NCBI RefSeq assembly: GCF_902626525.1
Contig: NZ_CACOFR010000011.1
Span: 1-64,000, forward strand
Length of the DNA: 64,000 bases
Direction of reading: 5' to 3'
Source: an uncultured Prochlorococcus sp.
GTDB taxonomy: Bacteria > Cyanobacteriota > Cyanobacteriia > PCC-6307 > Cyanobiaceae
Shown here: positions 19,378-30,289 of the stretch, piece by piece
How positions within the stretch are numbered: the stretch's first letter is position 1
Layout of the letters: each line of letters opens with the position of its first letter
The notes under the pieces: model-generated
What the model saw: the letters and a program-made list of their open reading frames with translations, nothing else
Database searches by the model: none
Told to the model about the DNA's origin: nothing
Made by a program: the position numbers and the translations under genes

Positions 19378-19770
19378 CTAAACGCGTCTTCGTTTAGGTC
19401 TTCTACATCCATTATGAGGTAATGGAGTTACATCTCTTATTAGAGTTATTTCTAAACCGGCCACTTGTAAAGCTCTTATGGCCGTTTCCCTACCTGAACC
19501 TGGTCCTCTGACTAATACTTCTATTTGTCTCATACCTTGATCAAGGGCTCTCCTTGCAGCTGCTTCAGCTGCTGTTTGAGCTGCAAAGGGAGTACCTTTC
19601 CTAGCGCCTTTAAATCCACTCGCTCCTGCAGAAGACCAAGAAATTACATGACCAGAAGTATCAGTAATTGAAACAATAGTGTTATTAAATGTACTTTGAA
19701 TATGTACTACACCATTTGGTACATTGCGTTTGGATTTCTTTGAACCTGTTTTTTTTACTGTAGCTGCCAT
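19378..19770 (-). CDS. rpsK: 30S ribosomal protein S11
   Basis: S11 is part of the 30S platform near the mRNA Shine-Dalgarno helix. Conserved segments include [39 protein letters not shown] and the C-terminal [18 protein letters not shown]. Length 130 aa is normal. It is located between rpsM and rpoA as in most bacteria. Confidence 0.98.
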   Translation of the reverse strand: MAATVKKTGSKKSKRNVPNGVVHIQSTFNNTIVSITDTSGHVISWSSAGASGFKGARKGTPFAAQTAAEAAARRALDQGMRQIEVLVRGPGSGRETAIRALQVAGLEITLIRDVTPLPHNGCRRPKRRRV

Positions 19771-19814
19771 AATTTTTTAATTTAAAACTGGAATTTGTGA
19801 ATAGATTAATTTAG

Positions 19815-20180
19815 TTATTTTTTTCTTCCAGCAACTGTTTTTCTTGAACCCCTTCTTGTTCTTGCATTTGTCCTAGTTCTTTGGCCTCTTACTGGAAGAC
19901 TCATTCTATGCCTCCTTCCTCTTACACAACCTATATCTTGTAAACGTTTTAGGGCCATTCCCTCTTTTCTTCTCAAATCTCCCTCTAAAGTAAATTCTTC
20001 TGTAGCACCTCTAAGTTTTTGAACATCAGAATCTGAAAGATCTTTGACACGAATATCCGGGTTTACACCAGTACTAGAAAGAATTAGCTTTGATCTTGTT
20101 AAACCAATTCCATATACGTATGTTAGTGCAATTTCAACTCGCTTTTCGCGAGGTATGTCAATTCCTGCAATCCTGGCCAC
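19815..20180 (-). CDS. rpsM: 30S ribosomal protein S13
   Basis: S13 is in the 30S head and forms bridges with the large subunit. It begins [20 protein letters not shown], continues with [12 protein letters not shown], and ends with the basic [17 protein letters not shown] tail. Length 121 aa fits. It follows rpmJ by about 40 bp. Confidence 0.98.
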   Translation of the reverse strand: MARIAGIDIPREKRVEIALTYVYGIGLTRSKLILSSTGVNPDIRVKDLSDSDVQKLRGATEEFTLEGDLRRKEGMALKRLQDIGCVRGRRHRMSLPVRGQRTRTNARTRRGSRKTVAGRKK

Positions 20181-20221
20181 GTGTTTTGAGTAAATAAAAG
20201 TTTGAATTAAAGGGTAGAGAT

Positions 20222-20338
20222 TTAACCCTGACGCTGTTTATTGCGAGGTCTTTTCTTGTTAATAACATAGATTTTACCTCTTCTCCTCACGATCTGATCG
20301 TCAGGGCTAATTTTTTTGACTGAAGATCTGACCTTCAT
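20222..20338 (-). CDS. rpmJ: 50S ribosomal protein L36
   Basis: Translation of the minus strand gives 38 residues starting [18 protein letters not shown] and ending RPRNKQRQG. The zinc-ligand cysteines of classic L36 (CxxC...C..H) are absent: the CEKC position reads SPDD, so this is the zinc-independent form. It lies between adk and rpsM, the expected position when infA is missing from the cluster. Confidence 0.95.
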   Translation of the reverse strand: MKVRSSVKKISPDDQIVRRRGKIYVINKKRPRNKQRQG

Positions 20339-20383
20339 GGGGGTTCAACAAATAAAACGCTAATATTCTATTCTACATCATCA

Positions 20384-20932
20384 TCAAGCCATTTTTTGTT
20401 TGATATCAGAAGAAATGGTTTTTAAATCTCTATCAGCATCAATATACTCTAGTAATGAAAGATCTTTAAAATACTGAATCAAAGGTTCTGTAGTTTTTTT
20501 ATAAATCTCAACTCTTGTTCTAATAGTCTCTTCAGTATCATCTTTTCTGCCTCTTAAAAGCAAGCGCTGAATAAGAACTTCTTCTGGAATATCTAGGTAA
20601 AAAACTACCTCTAAAGGTTGATTTATTTCAGTTAAGACCTCATTCAATGAATTTGCTTGAGACAAATTTCTTGGATAACCATCTAGAATCCACCCTTTAT
20701 TATCCTTATCTAAATTTTGTCTTACTATCTTTAGAACAAGTTCGTCATTAACAAGTTCTCCCCGATTAATAATATCTTTTACCTTTCTACCAAGGTTAGT
20801 ATTATGTTCGATTTCTTTTCTTAATAATTCACCTGTAGAAAGGTGCAAGTATGAATTAGTTTGACTAAGTAATTCCGCCTGAGTACCTTTCCCTGCACCA
20901 GGAGCTCCTAAAAAAAGTAAGTGTTTTTTCAT
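20384..20932 (-). CDS. adk: Adenylate kinase
   Basis: It interconverts AMP, ADP and ATP. The P-loop [15 protein letters not shown] is at residues 8-22, with STGELLR for AMP binding and WILDGYPRN in the core. At 182 aa it is the short-lid form, in which the zinc-finger lid domain is reduced. It overlaps the secY stop by 1 bp, so the two are likely translationally coupled. Confidence 0.97.
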   Translation of the reverse strand: MKKHLLFLGAPGAGKGTQAELLSQTNSYLHLSTGELLRKEIEHNTNLGRKVKDIINRGELVNDELVLKIVRQNLDKDNKGWILDGYPRNLSQANSLNEVLTEINQPLEVVFYLDIPEEVLIQRLLLRGRKDDTEETIRTRVEIYKKTTEPLIQYFKDLSLLEYIDADRDLKTISSDIKQKMA

Positions 20933-22251
20933 TAATTGTTAATTAATCCTTCATATCTTTGAGAAATAACATAAGTTTGAATTTGCTTAGCAGTATCGAT
21001 AGCAACACCCACAAGAATAAGTAATGAAGTCGCTCCTAAACCTTGAAAAGTCTGAACATTTGTCGCTCTCTCTACTGCAGCCGGAATTATAGCTACTGAA
21101 CCCAAAAATAATCCTCCCAACAATGTCAACCTATTTTGGATTCCTGATAGGTAGTTAGCTGTATTAGTTCCAGGTCTAACTCCAGGAATTGCCACACCTC
21201 CTTTTTTTAAATTTGAAGCAACATCAACTGGATTAATTGTAAGTGATGCATAAAAATAGGCGAATCCCAAAATCAAGGAGAAGAATGTAAGAGCATATGG
21301 CCATGGATTTGAAGATCCAGGATTTAAACTACTTGCTAATTTGATTAAGATTGGATTTCCAGTTACATTTGCTATGGTTATGGGTAAAAATATCAAAGCA
21401 GATGCAAATATGATAGGCATAACTCCTCCTGCATTTAATTTAAGAGGTAAATAACTTTGTCTTGTAGGAAGTAATGTTGCATTTCCAATTTGTCTTTTTG
21501 CACTAACAATAGGAATGCGTCTAGCTCCCTCTTGCACAAAAATTATCCCAACAATTGTCAGTAAAAAGACTCCAAGTAATACTGCTATACCTAATACATC
21601 TCCTCTATCACCTGTTTGAGCTTTTTCAATAGTTGAACTTAGAGCCTTTGGCAATGTCGAAACAATATTCAAAAATATTACTAAAGAAGCTCCTTGTCCA
21701 ATCCCTTTCTCTGTAATGATCTCACTAAACCACATCACTAACATTGAGCCAGTAACTAAAGCAATTGATGTTTGTAAGACAAATGTAGTTTCACTTATCC
21801 CCTGAATTGCATATTGTCTAAGGATTAAAGAAAAAATAATACTCTGTAAAAACCCCCAACCCAAAGAAACATATCTAGTGATTTGAGCAATTTTTCTTCT
21901 ACCAGCTTCTCCCTCATTTTTTTGTAAATCTTCAAGAACAGGTAATGAAGCTGTAAGAAGCTGAATAATAATTGATGCATTGATGAAAGGAAGAATTCCT
22001 AATGCGAATATTCCTAAGGTTGAAATTCCTCCGCCAGTAAAAATATCTAAGAATCCTATTAATTGACCTCCTTGATCTATAAAACTTTTAAAAGCAACTC
22101 TATCAATGCCAGGCATGGGGATATAGATACCAAGTCTTACTAAAAGAAGAAGACCTAAAGTTGTTAGAGCTCTACTTCTTAACTCTTTATTTAGAAATAA
22201 TTGGGAGAGTATTTCAGAAGCGCTGGGATTTCTACTTTTATTGACAAACAT
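20932..22251 (-). CDS. secY: Protein translocase subunit SecY
   Basis: SecY is the channel of the SecYEG translocon in the plasma and thylakoid membranes. Ten hydrophobic helices are visible over 439 aa. Family motifs include [14 protein letters not shown] at the periplasmic plug region, [16 protein letters not shown], and [19 protein letters not shown]. It follows rplO by 18 bp and overlaps adk. Confidence 0.97.
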   Translation of the reverse strand: MFVNKSRNPSASEILSQLFLNKELRSRALTTLGLLLLVRLGIYIPMPGIDRVAFKSFIDQGGQLIGFLDIFTGGGISTLGIFALGILPFINASIIIQLLTASLPVLEDLQKNEGEAGRRKIAQITRYVSLGWGFLQSIIFSLILRQYAIQGISETTFVLQTSIALVTGSMLVMWFSEIITEKGIGQGASLVIFLNIVSTLPKALSSTIEKAQTGDRGDVLGIAVLLGVFLLTIVGIIFVQEGARRIPIVSAKRQIGNATLLPTRQSYLPLKLNAGGVMPIIFASALIFLPITIANVTGNPILIKLASSLNPGSSNPWPYALTFFSLILGFAYFYASLTINPVDVASNLKKGGVAIPGVRPGTNTANYLSGIQNRLTLLGGLFLGSVAIIPAAVERATNVQTFQGLGATSLLILVGVAIDTAKQIQTYVISQRYEGLINN

Positions 22252-22269
22252 TTTAAAGCTTAGCTAAAT

Positions 22270-22728
22270 TTATTTATTATTTATAAGCTCACAAGATCCA
22301 CCTGCATCCTCAATCTTTTGTTTTGCAGCTTTTGTGAATGCATGAGCTTGAACTATTAACTTTACTTTAACTGTTCCATTACCAAGAATTTTTAAAGGAA
22401 ATTTTGGCTTAAAAATTAGTCCTTTCTTTACTAGTGAGTCCAAATTAACAGTATCGTTATCTTTGAATTCATTTAATTTATCTAAATTTATAATAGAAAA
22501 GTTCTTTTGATTAATTATTTCAAAGTGCTTTAATTTCGGTACTCTTCTATACAAAGGCATTTGACCACCTTCAAAACCTGGACGTGTGGGTCTTCCAGAA
22601 CGTGACTTTTGTCCTCTCATTCCAAAACCACATGAAGCGCCCTGACCGGCGGCAATACCTCTACCCTTTCTTAATTTTTTCTTTCTAGAGCCAGAGTTTG
22701 ACTTAAGTGTATTTAAATTTGAAGTCAT
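22270..22728 (-). CDS. rplO: 50S ribosomal protein L15
   Basis: L15 is a late-assembly 50S protein. The N-terminal extended tail [20 protein letters not shown] and [19 protein letters not shown] are diagnostic; the C-terminal [11 protein letters not shown]-like globular end is present. The ATG at 22728 is chosen over an overlapping TTG three codons upstream. No rpmD (L30) lies between it and rpsE. Confidence 0.97.
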   Translation of the reverse strand: MTSNLNTLKSNSGSRKKKLRKGRGIAAGQGASCGFGMRGQKSRSGRPTRPGFEGGQMPLYRRVPKLKHFEIINQKNFSIINLDKLNEFKDNDTVNLDSLVKKGLIFKPKFPLKILGNGTVKVKLIVQAHAFTKAAKQKIEDAGGSCELINNK

Positions 22729-22733
22729 AATTT

Positions 22734-23354
22734 TCAAGAATAGAGCTGTTCAAGTGAGATCCCCCTCTCCCTTGAGGCGGATTTATGTGTTCTTAACTGA
22801 GAAAGAGCTACCATAGCTGCTCTTGCATTATTCAAAGGGGTTTTGCTACCCAGTCTTTTTGCTAAGACATTTTTTATACCCGCTAATTCTAAAACTGTCC
22901 TAATTGAACCACCAGCAATTACTCCTGTACCTGGAGCTGCTGGTCTAATAAGTACATTTGCAGCGCCGTCTCTACCTTTAGATAAAGTTGGTATTGAATT
23001 ATTTGGAGTTAAAGGAACTCTAACTAGATTCTTTTTGCCATCTGAAACCCCCTTTCTAACAGCACCAATCACATCTCCTGCTTTTCCAACTCCAACTCCA
23101 ACTTGACCTTTTTCATTACCAACAACAACTATTGCTCTAAAACTCATTTTTTTTCCACCTTTAACAGTTTTAGATACGCGTCTTATTTGAACAACTCTTT
23201 CTTGCCAATCAGAATCTCTCTCTAAATTTTTCGAATCACCTTTCCTATTTCTTTTTCGATCATTATTACGATTATTCTTTTTTTGATCGCCTGGGATAGC
23301 TCCAGAAACGTTATTCTTGGATTGATTTTCTTGTTTTGTTGGAGTGTCAGTCAT
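22734..23354 (-). CDS. rpsE: 30S ribosomal protein S5
   Basis: S5 helps decoding accuracy and mRNA unwinding. The double-stranded-RNA-binding domain starts at [20 protein letters not shown], followed by [20 protein letters not shown] and the ribosomal core with [19 protein letters not shown]. The first ~45 residues are a polar, Lys/Asn-rich extension as often seen in cyanobacterial S5. Length 206 aa. Confidence 0.97.
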   Translation of the reverse strand: MTDTPTKQENQSKNNVSGAIPGDQKKNNRNNDRKRNRKGDSKNLERDSDWQERVVQIRRVSKTVKGGKKMSFRAIVVVGNEKGQVGVGVGKAGDVIGAVRKGVSDGKKNLVRVPLTPNNSIPTLSKGRDGAANVLIRPAAPGTGVIAGGSIRTVLELAGIKNVLAKRLGSKTPLNNARAAMVALSQLRTHKSASRERGISLEQLYS

Positions 23355-23369
23355 AGTAAAAATTAAAAG

Positions 23370-23738
23370 TTAAAATTCTAGGCCAGCTTCACGAGCAGCG
23401 TCCGCAAGTGCCTTAACTCTCCCGTGATATAAATTACCTCCACGGTCAAAAATTACTTGCTTGATACCTTTTTTTATCGCTCTATTTGCTAATAATTTTC
23501 CAACGATAGAAGAAGAATTACAATCAGAAGATAATTTCTCTGACTTTTCTCTAAGTTCTTTATCTATAGTTGAAGCCGAACAAATAGTCTTTTGGGCGCT
23601 ATCGTCTATAACCTGAGCATAGATATGGTTATTAGAGCGAAAAACCGATAATCTTGGACGCGTTGCATCACCAATTAAGAATCTTCTTAATCTTCTGTGT
23701 CTTTTTTGGGTTTGTAATTTTCTGGAAAGTTTGGTCAT
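23370..23738 (-). CDS. rplR: 50S ribosomal protein L18
   Basis: L18 binds 5S rRNA in the central protuberance. Typical features are the basic N-terminus ([21 protein letters not shown]), [16 protein letters not shown], and the C-terminal [20 protein letters not shown]. Length 122 aa fits the family. It lies in the conserved rplF-rplR-rpsE order. Confidence 0.98.
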   Translation of the reverse strand: MTKLSRKLQTQKRHRRLRRFLIGDATRPRLSVFRSNNHIYAQVIDDSAQKTICSASTIDKELREKSEKLSSDCNSSSIVGKLLANRAIKKGIKQVIFDRGGNLYHGRVKALADAAREAGLEF

Positions 23739-23752
23739 TTTTTTAAGTGGAA

Positions 23753-24292
23753 TTATTTTTTGCCAGATTTACCAGCTTTTCTGAGAATTCTCTCATCATG
23801 ATATTTAATTCCTTTGCCTTTATATGGCTCTGGTGGTCTAATTGATCTGATTTTTGCTGCTTCATTACCAACAATTTCTTTATCAATTCCAGATACGGTA
23901 ACGTTTGTATTACTCTCAACCTTATATGTTATACCATCAGGGGGAATCATTTCTACAGGATGGCTATATCCTGCATTTACAACTAGATTTTTTCCTTTTA
24001 CTTGCGCTCTGGAACCAACCCCAACAATTTCAAGTTTCTTTGAAAAACCTTTACTAACCCCTTTAACCATATTTGCAATTAAGGCTCTACATAGACCATG
24101 TCTTTGCCTTGAGTATATTTTAGTTGTAGTAGGGCTTACTATAACAGTATTATCTTTTTTATCAAAACTAACTCCCTCAGGCATCAGACGTTTTAACTCA
24201 CCCTTGGGACCTTTGACTATAACTGTTAATCCATCGAATTCAACTGTAACTTTTTCTGGAATAAGAACTGGTGTTTTTCCGATTCTTGACAT
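23753..24292 (-). CDS. rplF: 50S ribosomal protein L6
   Basis: L6 sits at the base of the L7/L12 stalk near the factor-binding site. It starts [19 protein letters not shown] and has the characteristic repeat GPKGELKR plus the C-terminal [16 protein letters not shown]. Length 179 aa is normal. It follows rpsH by 12 bp. Confidence 0.98.
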   Translation of the reverse strand: MSRIGKTPVLIPEKVTVEFDGLTVIVKGPKGELKRLMPEGVSFDKKDNTVIVSPTTTKIYSRQRHGLCRALIANMVKGVSKGFSKKLEIVGVGSRAQVKGKNLVVNAGYSHPVEMIPPDGITYKVESNTNVTVSGIDKEIVGNEAAKIRSIRPPEPYKGKGIKYHDERILRKAGKSGKK

Positions 24293-24304
24293 GATTAATT
24301 CTCC

Positions 24305-24706
24305 TTAATAAACATAGCAAAGGACTTCGCCGCCAATGCCTTGCTTCCTAGCATCTCGATCACTCATGACACCTTTAGAAGTTGAGATTATGGCGACTCC
24401 GAGACCTCCAAGGACTTTTGGTAAGCCTCTAGTATTTTTATAAATTCTCAAACCAGGTTTACTTACTCTTTGCATAGATCGAATAGTAGGAAATTTATTC
24501 TTACCACTATATTTAAGACCAAGTATTATTTGTGATTTATAACCTTCACCTTCCTCATTAATATCAGAAATAAATCCTTCTTTTTGAAGCACTTTAGCAA
24601 TACTTAAGGACATTTTTGAACCAGGGATTGTTGTAGTTGTATGCTTTTTTTGACTCGCATTTCTTATTCGAGTAAGCATATCTGAAATAGGATCGTGATT
24701 TGACAT
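24305..24706 (-). CDS. rpsH: 30S ribosomal protein S8
   Basis: S8 is a primary 16S-binding protein and, in enteric bacteria, an operon repressor. Conserved parts are [40 protein letters not shown] and the C-terminal [20 protein letters not shown]. Length 133 aa is normal. It directly follows rplE without rpsN between them, as is usual in cyanobacteria. Confidence 0.98.
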   Translation of the reverse strand: MSNHDPISDMLTRIRNASQKKHTTTTIPGSKMSLSIAKVLQKEGFISDINEEGEGYKSQIILGLKYSGKNKFPTIRSMQRVSKPGLRIYKNTRGLPKVLGGLGVAIISTSKGVMSDRDARKQGIGGEVLCYVY

Positions 24707-24715
24707 AGTTTTAAT

Positions 24716-25255
24716 TTAATTCTTACTAAAAGGCATTCCTAACTCTTGTAAAAGAGCTTTACCTTCTTGATCTGATCTTGCACTAGTGACAATCGTAATA
24801 TCCATACCTCTTATTGAATCAATTTTATCAAAAGAGATTTCAGGAAAAATCAATTGCTCTTTCACTCCAACGGTGTAATTTCCTCTCCCATCAAAACTTT
24901 TTGGATTAACTCCTCTAAAGTCTCTTATTCTTGGTAAAGCTAGATTTATAAATCTTTCTAAAAAGGAATACATCCTGTCTCCTCTCAAAGTAACAGTACA
25001 ACCAATTGGCATACCTTCACGAATTTTAAAACCCGCGATAGCTTTTTTAGCCCTAGTTACTAAAGCCTTTTGTCCAGTAATTGTCGCCATTTCGTTTAGA
25101 GAGGCTTCTAAAGCTTTAGAATTTGAGGCTGCTTCACCAAGACCTCGGTTAACGTTAACTTTAACAACTTTAGGTACTTGATGAATATTTTTAAGACCAA
25201 GGTCTTTCAGAAGTTTTGGTCTAATTGATTCTTTGTAGCGATTTTTTAGAGTCAT
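24716..25255 (-). CDS. rplE: 50S ribosomal protein L5
   Basis: L5 binds 5S rRNA and contacts P-site tRNA. The sequence contains [59 protein letters not shown] and a C-terminal [20 protein letters not shown]. Length 179 aa fits. It follows rplX with a gap of about 75 bp, larger than its neighbours'. Confidence 0.98.
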   Translation of the reverse strand: MTLKNRYKESIRPKLLKDLGLKNIHQVPKVVKVNVNRGLGEAASNSKALEASLNEMATITGQKALVTRAKKAIAGFKIREGMPIGCTVTLRGDRMYSFLERFINLALPRIRDFRGVNPKSFDGRGNYTVGVKEQLIFPEISFDKIDSIRGMDITIVTSARSDQEGKALLQELGMPFSKN

Positions 25256-25329
25256 AATTTTTTTTTAATTCTGGTCTTTGTCAGAATTGATAAATTAGAA
25301 AAAGTTGAAATCTGGTTTTTGATGAAAAA

Positions 25330-25686
25330 TTAATCAATTACTTCACCAGTTTTCTTCAATCTTCTTTTCTTAACACCCTCTTTATCAATAAAGTATTCAA
25401 TTTTGCTTGTGAGATTTTTATCCTTTGAGAAGAACATTACGTTTGATGCATGCAAAGAGGCTTCTTCTGTGAGTATTCTGCCAGTTTCTCCTTCCTGAGT
25501 TGGTTTTACATGTTTGGTTCTAAGATTAATTCCCTTAACTACTACTCTATTTTCAAGAGGAATAGTTTTAAGAACCTCACCAGTTTTACCTTTTTCCTTT
25601 CCGTTAATTACTTTTACTAAATCTCCGGTTTTGATTCTCATTTTTATCCTATTGAAATTTTTCTTTTGTTTTAATGAATCCAACAT
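25330..25686 (-). CDS. rplX: 50S ribosomal protein L24
   Basis: L24 starts 50S assembly near the tunnel exit. The KOW motif is in [21 protein letters not shown], followed by [19 protein letters not shown]. The annotated ATG lies immediately after the rplN stop and adds about 15 residues ([15 protein letters not shown]) before the usual family start at MRIKTG; either start is possible. Length is 118 aa with the longer start. Confidence 0.95.
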   Translation of the reverse strand: MLDSLKQKKNFNRIKMRIKTGDLVKVINGKEKGKTGEVLKTIPLENRVVVKGINLRTKHVKPTQEGETGRILTEEASLHASNVMFFSKDKNLTSKIEYFIDKEGVKKRRLKKTGEVID

Positions 25687-26052
25687 TTAAATCACCTCCG
25701 GAGCAAGAGAAACGATTTTAGTATAATTTTTATCCCGTAACTCTCTAGCTACAGGACCAAAAACTCTAGTTCCTTTTGGATTCTTATCATCATTAATCAA
25801 AACAGCAGCATTATCATCAAATCTGATTGAATTGCCAGTATTTCTTCTTAAGGTTGCTTTTGTTCTCACGATAACGGCTTTTACAATTTCAGATTTCTTA
25901 ACTCCCATATTCGGGAGAGCATCTTTTACAGTTGCTACAATTACATCCCCTACGTGAGCATATCTTCTATTAGACCCTAAAACCCTAATACACTGAAGTC
26001 TCTTAGCACCGCTATTATCAGCAACTGTTAAATAAGTTTCTTGTTGAATCAT
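25687..26052 (-). CDS. rplN: 50S ribosomal protein L14
   Basis: L14 forms an intersubunit bridge. The start [20 protein letters not shown] and the middle [15 protein letters not shown] and [11 protein letters not shown] are diagnostic. Length 121 aa is normal. It overlaps the rpsQ stop by 4 bp and abuts rplX. Confidence 0.98.
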   Translation of the reverse strand: MIQQETYLTVADNSGAKRLQCIRVLGSNRRYAHVGDVIVATVKDALPNMGVKKSEIVKAVIVRTKATLRRNTGNSIRFDDNAAVLINDDKNPKGTRVFGPVARELRDKNYTKIVSLAPEVI

Positions 26053-26315
26053 TTTTTAACCTCCTCAGTCTGATTTTTTTTATTTATTATTTCTTCTATT
26101 GCCCATCTTTTATGTGCACTGAGAGGTCGAGTTTCTCTAATTTTCACTCGATCACCTAAAACACACGTGTTGTCAGGATCATGAGCCTTATATCGTGTAG
26201 TTCTACTTACAATTTTTTTATAAGTGGGATGAGGATATCTGTTAATAACTGCAACAACAACTGTTTTATCCATCTTGTCGCTTACAACAGTACCAATTCT
26301 TTCTTTAAGTGCCAT
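26049..26315 (-). CDS. rpsQ: 30S ribosomal protein S17
   Basis: S17 is a primary 16S rRNA-binding protein. The core [25 protein letters not shown]-type segment ([12 protein letters not shown]) and [18 protein letters not shown] are all present. Length 88 aa fits. It overlaps rplN by 4 bp and follows rpmC by 9 bp. Confidence 0.97.
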   Translation of the reverse strand: MALKERIGTVVSDKMDKTVVVAVINRYPHPTYKKIVSRTTRYKAHDPDNTCVLGDRVKIRETRPLSAHKRWAIEEIINKKNQTEEVKK

Positions 26316-26324
26316 AACTAATAA

Positions 26325-26543
26325 TTAATCAGAAGTTGTTTGAGAAGGAGATTGAGTTTTACTAAGAGTTAGTAATTGCGCCACTTGCTTCTTAATAATT
26401 TTAAATTTATGAGTTTCATTTAGCTGTCTAGTAGCTTGCTTGAATCTCAAATCAAAAAGATCTTTCCTTAATTGGTCAATCTTTTCAGTAATTTGTGAAG
26501 AATTTAATTTTTTAAATTCTTTAAGTGATTCTGAGTTTTTCAT
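26325..26543 (-). CDS. rpmC: 50S ribosomal protein L29
   Basis: L29 sits near the exit tunnel and helps dock trigger factor. The two-helix hairpin is seen in [24 protein letters not shown] and [14 protein letters not shown]. Length 72 aa, with a short Ser/Gln/Thr-rich tail. Its ATG overlaps the rplP stop by 4 bp. Confidence 0.95.
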   Translation of the reverse strand: MKNSESLKEFKKLNSSQITEKIDQLRKDLFDLRFKQATRQLNETHKFKIIKKQVAQLLTLSKTQSPSQTTSD

Positions 26544-27022
26544 TTTTTAACCTCCTCTTGAGATTGTTTGTTATTTTCTGTATTTTTTTGAGAGGGAATT
26601 TCTACTTTTTTATCAACAGAAATAAATTTTGTTTTTACTGGAAGTTTGTATTGAGCCAGACGCATAGCTTCTTTTGCAGTTTCCTCTGTGATATCTTCTC
26701 CGCCCATTTCAAATAATATTCTACCTGGTTTTACAACTGCAACCCAAAACTCAGGATTACCTTTACCAGAACCCATCCTAGTTTCAGCGGGTCTCATGGT
26801 AACAGGTTTATCAGGAAATATTCTTATCCAGATTTGACCTCCACGCTTGATATATCTTGTCATGGCTCTTCTACTTGCCTCAATCTGGCGAGCAGTTACC
26901 CATCCACAGTCTTGTGCCTGAAGAGCAAATTGGCCAAATGCGATAGTATTACCCTTGGAAGCTACCCCCCTCATTCTGCCTCTATGTTGTTTACGAAATT
27001 TAGTACGTTTTGGACTAAGCAT
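26540..27022 (-). CDS. rplP: 50S ribosomal protein L16
   Basis: L16 helps position the A-site tRNA. It begins [19 protein letters not shown], with the conserved [29 protein letters not shown]-type stretch across residues ~55-85. Length 160 aa includes a lysine/glutamine-rich C-terminal extension of about 20 residues beyond the usual end, overlapping the start of rpmC by 4 bp. Confidence 0.97.
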   Translation of the reverse strand: MLSPKRTKFRKQHRGRMRGVASKGNTIAFGQFALQAQDCGWVTARQIEASRRAMTRYIKRGGQIWIRIFPDKPVTMRPAETRMGSGKGNPEFWVAVVKPGRILFEMGGEDITEETAKEAMRLAQYKLPVKTKFISVDKKVEIPSQKNTENNKQSQEEVKK

Positions 27023-27033
27023 TGTTAAATCTC

Positions 27034-27765
27034 CTATGAATTCTCATTTGAACGATCCTCAAATTGCTGAGGTCTTCTATTCGCTTTCCTCTTGGGACTA
27101 GAACCAACTGGGATAGTTTGTTCTTCTTTAGGAAGAACTTCACCTTTAAAAACCCACACTTTAATTCCTAAAACACCATAAGTTGTATTAGCTTCACGTG
27201 TTGCATAATCAATTTCAGCTCTCAATGTGTGTAAGGGGACTCTACCTTCTCTAGTCCACTCAGTTCTAGCAATCTCAGCGCCATTAAGCCTTCCTCCAAC
27301 TTGTATTTTTAGACCTAAAACTCCAGCTCTTTGAGCCCTTTGCAAGGCCATCCTTATAGTTCTTCTAAAGGCAACTCTTTTTTCCAGCTGTTGGGCAATA
27401 TATTCAGCAAGTAAAAAAGCATCAGCATCAACACGTTCAACTTCTACAACATTTATTCTGACCTGCCTGGTTCTATCTCCAATAGTTTTTTGAATTCCAG
27501 ATCTTAATTCTTCAATTCCGCTCCCTTGTCTTCCAACTATCACTCCTGGTCTTGCTGTTTTTAATTCAAGTTCCAGTTGATCAGCTTTTCTAGCAATTAA
27601 AACATCACTAATTCCTGCTGCACCATATTTTTTCTGTATGAAAGTACGTATTTTAAAATCTTCTTGGAGGAGAATTGGATATGTCTTGGAAGTAGCAAAC
27701 CATTTGGAGCGATGTTCTTTTGTAATTCCTAATCTTAATCCAGAAGGATGTATTTTATGTCCCAT
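27034..27765 (-). CDS. rpsC: 30S ribosomal protein S3
   Basis: S3 forms part of the mRNA entry channel. It begins [20 protein letters not shown], carries the KH-domain [15 protein letters not shown] motif, and has the C-terminal [13 protein letters not shown]. Length 243 aa is normal. It overlaps the rplV stop by 1 bp. Confidence 0.98.
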   Translation of the reverse strand: MGHKIHPSGLRLGITKEHRSKWFATSKTYPILLQEDFKIRTFIQKKYGAAGISDVLIARKADQLELELKTARPGVIVGRQGSGIEELRSGIQKTIGDRTRQVRINVVEVERVDADAFLLAEYIAQQLEKRVAFRRTIRMALQRAQRAGVLGLKIQVGGRLNGAEIARTEWTREGRVPLHTLRAEIDYATREANTTYGVLGIKVWVFKGEVLPKEEQTIPVGSSPKRKANRRPQQFEDRSNENS

Positions 27766-28169
27766 TAGTTTTGTACCTCCGCATTATTTTGAGTAGGAAA
27801 AGATTCAACAGAAATGCTGATATGGCAAGTCTGTTTTTTTATAGAAAAGGCTCTACCTTGAGCTCTTGGCCTATACCTTTTCATTACAGGACCATTATTA
27901 GCCCATGCAGAGGAAATAAATAAGGTAGATGGATCCATTCCAAGATTATGTTCTGCATTAGCAACAGCAGATCTTAGAACTTTAGTAATAGGATCAGTAG
28001 ATCTGTAAGGCATAAATTCCAACATAATAAGTGCATCTCGATATGATCGACCCCTTATTTGATTCAAAACTCTTCTCACTTTAGAGGCTGATCCACGAAC
28101 GTAGTTTCCATGAGCAATGGCTGATTTTGTCGTTTCAGTTTTTTTTATAGTTTCTGGTGTTTTTGTCAT
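27765..28169 (-). CDS. rplV: 50S ribosomal protein L22
   Basis: L22 lines the peptide exit tunnel. The core [20 protein letters not shown] and [13 protein letters not shown] are present, ending with the basic [18 protein letters not shown] tunnel loop. The N-terminus has a Thr/Lys-rich extension of about 20 residues. Length 134 aa. It overlaps rpsS by 4 bp. Confidence 0.97.
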   Translation of the reverse strand: MTKTPETIKKTETTKSAIAHGNYVRGSASKVRRVLNQIRGRSYRDALIMLEFMPYRSTDPITKVLRSAVANAEHNLGMDPSTLFISSAWANNGPVMKRYRPRAQGRAFSIKKQTCHISISVESFPTQNNAEVQN

Positions 28170-28444
28170 GATTTTGCTCCTTTCTTGTCTCTTATATGTC
28201 CACGATAAGTACGTGTAGGAGCAAATTCTCCGAGTTTATGGCCAATCATTTGTTCTGTAATAAATACAGGAATGTGAGTTCTTCCATTATGCACAGCAAT
28301 TGTATGACCGATCATTACAGGAAGGATAGTAGATGATCTTGACCAGGTTTTGATAACAGACTTGTCATTATCGGTATTTTGTTTTTCTACCTTTTTGAGT
28401 AAGCTATCTGCTATAAAAGGTCCTTTTTTTAGTGAACGTCCCAT
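28166..28444 (-). CDS. rpsS: 30S ribosomal protein S19
   Basis: S19 is in the 30S head and partners S13. It starts [20 protein letters not shown] and ends with [20 protein letters not shown]. The ATG at 28444 is chosen since the longer frame would overlap rplB and add an unrelated 25-residue leader. Length 92 aa fits the family. Confidence 0.98.
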   Translation of the reverse strand: MGRSLKKGPFIADSLLKKVEKQNTDNDKSVIKTWSRSSTILPVMIGHTIAVHNGRTHIPVFITEQMIGHKLGEFAPTRTYRGHIRDKKGAKS

Positions 28445-28481
28445 GTTTATAAAATAAAAATAAAAGTGATAAATGAAGTAA

Positions 28482-29345
28482 TCAAGAGTCTCTTCCTCCT
28501 CTACTCCTCTTAGAAACACGACGACGCCTTCGAACTACTAATTTATTACTTGGTTTGTTCTTTTTACGTGTCTTTAACCCAAGAGCTGGTTTACCCCATG
28601 GAGTAACAGGGCCAGCTCTACCAATTGGAGCTTTCCCCTCACCTCCTCCATGAGGATGATCGCATGGGTTCATTACACTTCCTCTTACTTGAGGTCTTCT
28701 ACCAAGCCATCTTCTTCTTCCTGCTTTTCCTAAACTAGTATTTCTTATTTCTGAGTTACCAACTTCTCCTAGGGTTGCATAGCATTCTTTTCTAACCAGT
28801 CTTACCTCAGTCGACGGGAGTTTTAAAGCAACATAATCTCCTTCTTTAGCCATTACTTGAGCACTAGCCCCTGCTGATCTGACCATCTGAGCACCTCTAC
28901 CTGCATACAACTCGACGCAATGAACATTTGATCCTAATGGCATAACAGAGAGTGGCATTGCATTACCATCTTCAATTGGAACGCTGTCACCGGATATTAC
29001 ATTTTGACCAACTTTAATACCTGCAGGAGCGATGATATATCTTTTCTCTCCATCTTCATAAAATAAAAGTGCAAGCCTTGCATTTCTATGAGGATCATAG
29101 TGAATAGCTGCAACCTTTGCATTAATGTTTTTTTTATCTCTTCTAAAGTCGACTAATCTATATCGTCTTTTGTGGCCACCTCCACGATGACGACAAGTAA
29201 TAACACCTCGATTATTTCTACCTTTAACCCTATGCTTAGAAACTATTAGAGATCTTTCTGGTTTTGCATTTGTTATTTCACTAAAGTCAGTGACTACTCT
29301 CTGTCTAGTACCAGGTGTGTAAGGTTTAAATTTACGAATTGCCAT
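28482..29345 (-). CDS. rplB: 50S ribosomal protein L2
   Basis: L2 lies close to the peptidyl transferase centre and bridges the subunits. Diagnostic segments are [40 protein letters not shown], and the C-terminal [20 protein letters not shown] with its essential His. Length 287 aa is full. It follows rplW by 12 bp. Confidence 0.98.
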   Translation of the reverse strand: MAIRKFKPYTPGTRQRVVTDFSEITNAKPERSLIVSKHRVKGRNNRGVITCRHRGGGHKRRYRLVDFRRDKKNINAKVAAIHYDPHRNARLALLFYEDGEKRYIIAPAGIKVGQNVISGDSVPIEDGNAMPLSVMPLGSNVHCVELYAGRGAQMVRSAGASAQVMAKEGDYVALKLPSTEVRLVRKECYATLGEVGNSEIRNTSLGKAGRRRWLGRRPQVRGSVMNPCDHPHGGGEGKAPIGRAGPVTPWGKPALGLKTRKKNKPSNKLVVRRRRRVSKRSRGGRDS

Positions 29346-29357
29346 GATTAGAGCTCC

Positions 29358-29660
29358 TTAAGATTCTGGAAATAGTTGGATTTTGTCTCCTTCAGCAAGA
29401 CGTACAATTGCCTTCTTGACTTGAGAACGTTTACCGGAAAATTTACCGACTCTTCTTGTTCTCCTTGGAGGATTCATAGTATTAATTCCTATGACTTTAA
29501 CACTAAATAAGGCTTCGATTGCAGCCTTTATTTGAGGTTTTGCGGCTCTATGGTCAACTTCAAAAGTATATTGATTGAGATCTAGAGCGTTGGTAGCTTT
29601 TTCAGTAATAACTGGCTTTCGTATTACATCTGCTAAACGAGAATCAAAGAATTTGCTCAT
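29358..29660 (-). CDS. rplW: 50S ribosomal protein L23
   Basis: L23 is at the tunnel exit and docks trigger factor and SRP. It carries [36 protein letters not shown] and [17 protein letters not shown]. Length 100 aa. It overlaps rplD by 4 bp, implying translational coupling. Confidence 0.98.
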   Translation of the reverse strand: MSKFFDSRLADVIRKPVITEKATNALDLNQYTFEVDHRAAKPQIKAAIEALFSVKVIGINTMNPPRRTRRVGKFSGKRSQVKKAIVRLAEGDKIQLFPES

Positions 29661-30289
29661 GATGCATAAACCTCCTGAATTTTATTTATTGCAGATTGAC
29701 CTATGACCAAAGTATTAGCATTAAGGATATCAAATACATTTAATTGATCGGCTGCTATTAATTTTACTTTTTCAATATTTTTAATAGATTTCCTAATTAC
29801 TTCAGTAGGACTATCAAGTATAACCAAAACTTTTTCAGTTTTTTGAATTCCTAATCGAGCAAGGCCATTAATAATATCACTGGTCTTAGGTTCTTTTAGG
29901 GTAGATCCAAAATCTTCAACAGCCTTAATATCAGATACTCTTGACATAAGGGCTGTTCTAAGTGCCAACCTACGTTCTTTACGATTCATATCGAGGTTAT
30001 AAGAACGAGGCTTCGGTCCAAAAATGATTCCGCCACCAGGTCTCAAGGGAGTTCTTATTGAACCTTGGCGAGCCCTTCCAGTCCCTTTCTGTTTATATGG
30101 CTTTCTACCACCGCCTCGAACTTCTGATCTTGTCAAAGTCGATGCATTGCCTTGTCTTTTGTTTGCTAATTGTCTAATAACTGCTCTATGGATTAAATCT
30201 GCAGAAGAAGTCTCTTTAGCAACTTTTAAATCGAGTGAAACTTTACCTGATTTTTTGCCATCCCATTTAAGAGTTTCGAAAGTTGTCAT
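29657..30289 (-). CDS. rplD: 50S ribosomal protein L4
   Basis: L4 reaches into the exit tunnel; in enterics it also represses the S10 operon. The basic loop [19 protein letters not shown] and [20 protein letters not shown] are present. Length 210 aa is normal. It overlaps rplC by 4 bp. Whether it controls the structured leader upstream of rplC is an open question. Confidence 0.98.
   Translation of the reverse strand: MTTFETLKWDGKKSGKVSLDLKVAKETSSADLIHRAVIRQLANKRQGNASTLTRSEVRGGGRKPYKQKGTGRARQGSIRTPLRPGGGIIFGPKPRSYNLDMNRKERRLALRTALMSRVSDIKAVEDFGSTLKEPKTSDIINGLARLGIQKTEKVLVILDSPTEVIRKSIKNIEKVKLIAADQLNVFDILNANTLVIGQSAINKIQEVYAS

Noticed and set aside
19323-19412. Longer RpoA start adding 30 residues
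   Set aside because: It runs across the G9 tract and overlaps rpsK; RpoA homologues begin at (M/V)LQYQIDR.
28445-28519. Longer S19 start within rplB
   Set aside because: The family begins at [10 protein letters not shown]; the additional residues come from the rplB 3' end in another frame.
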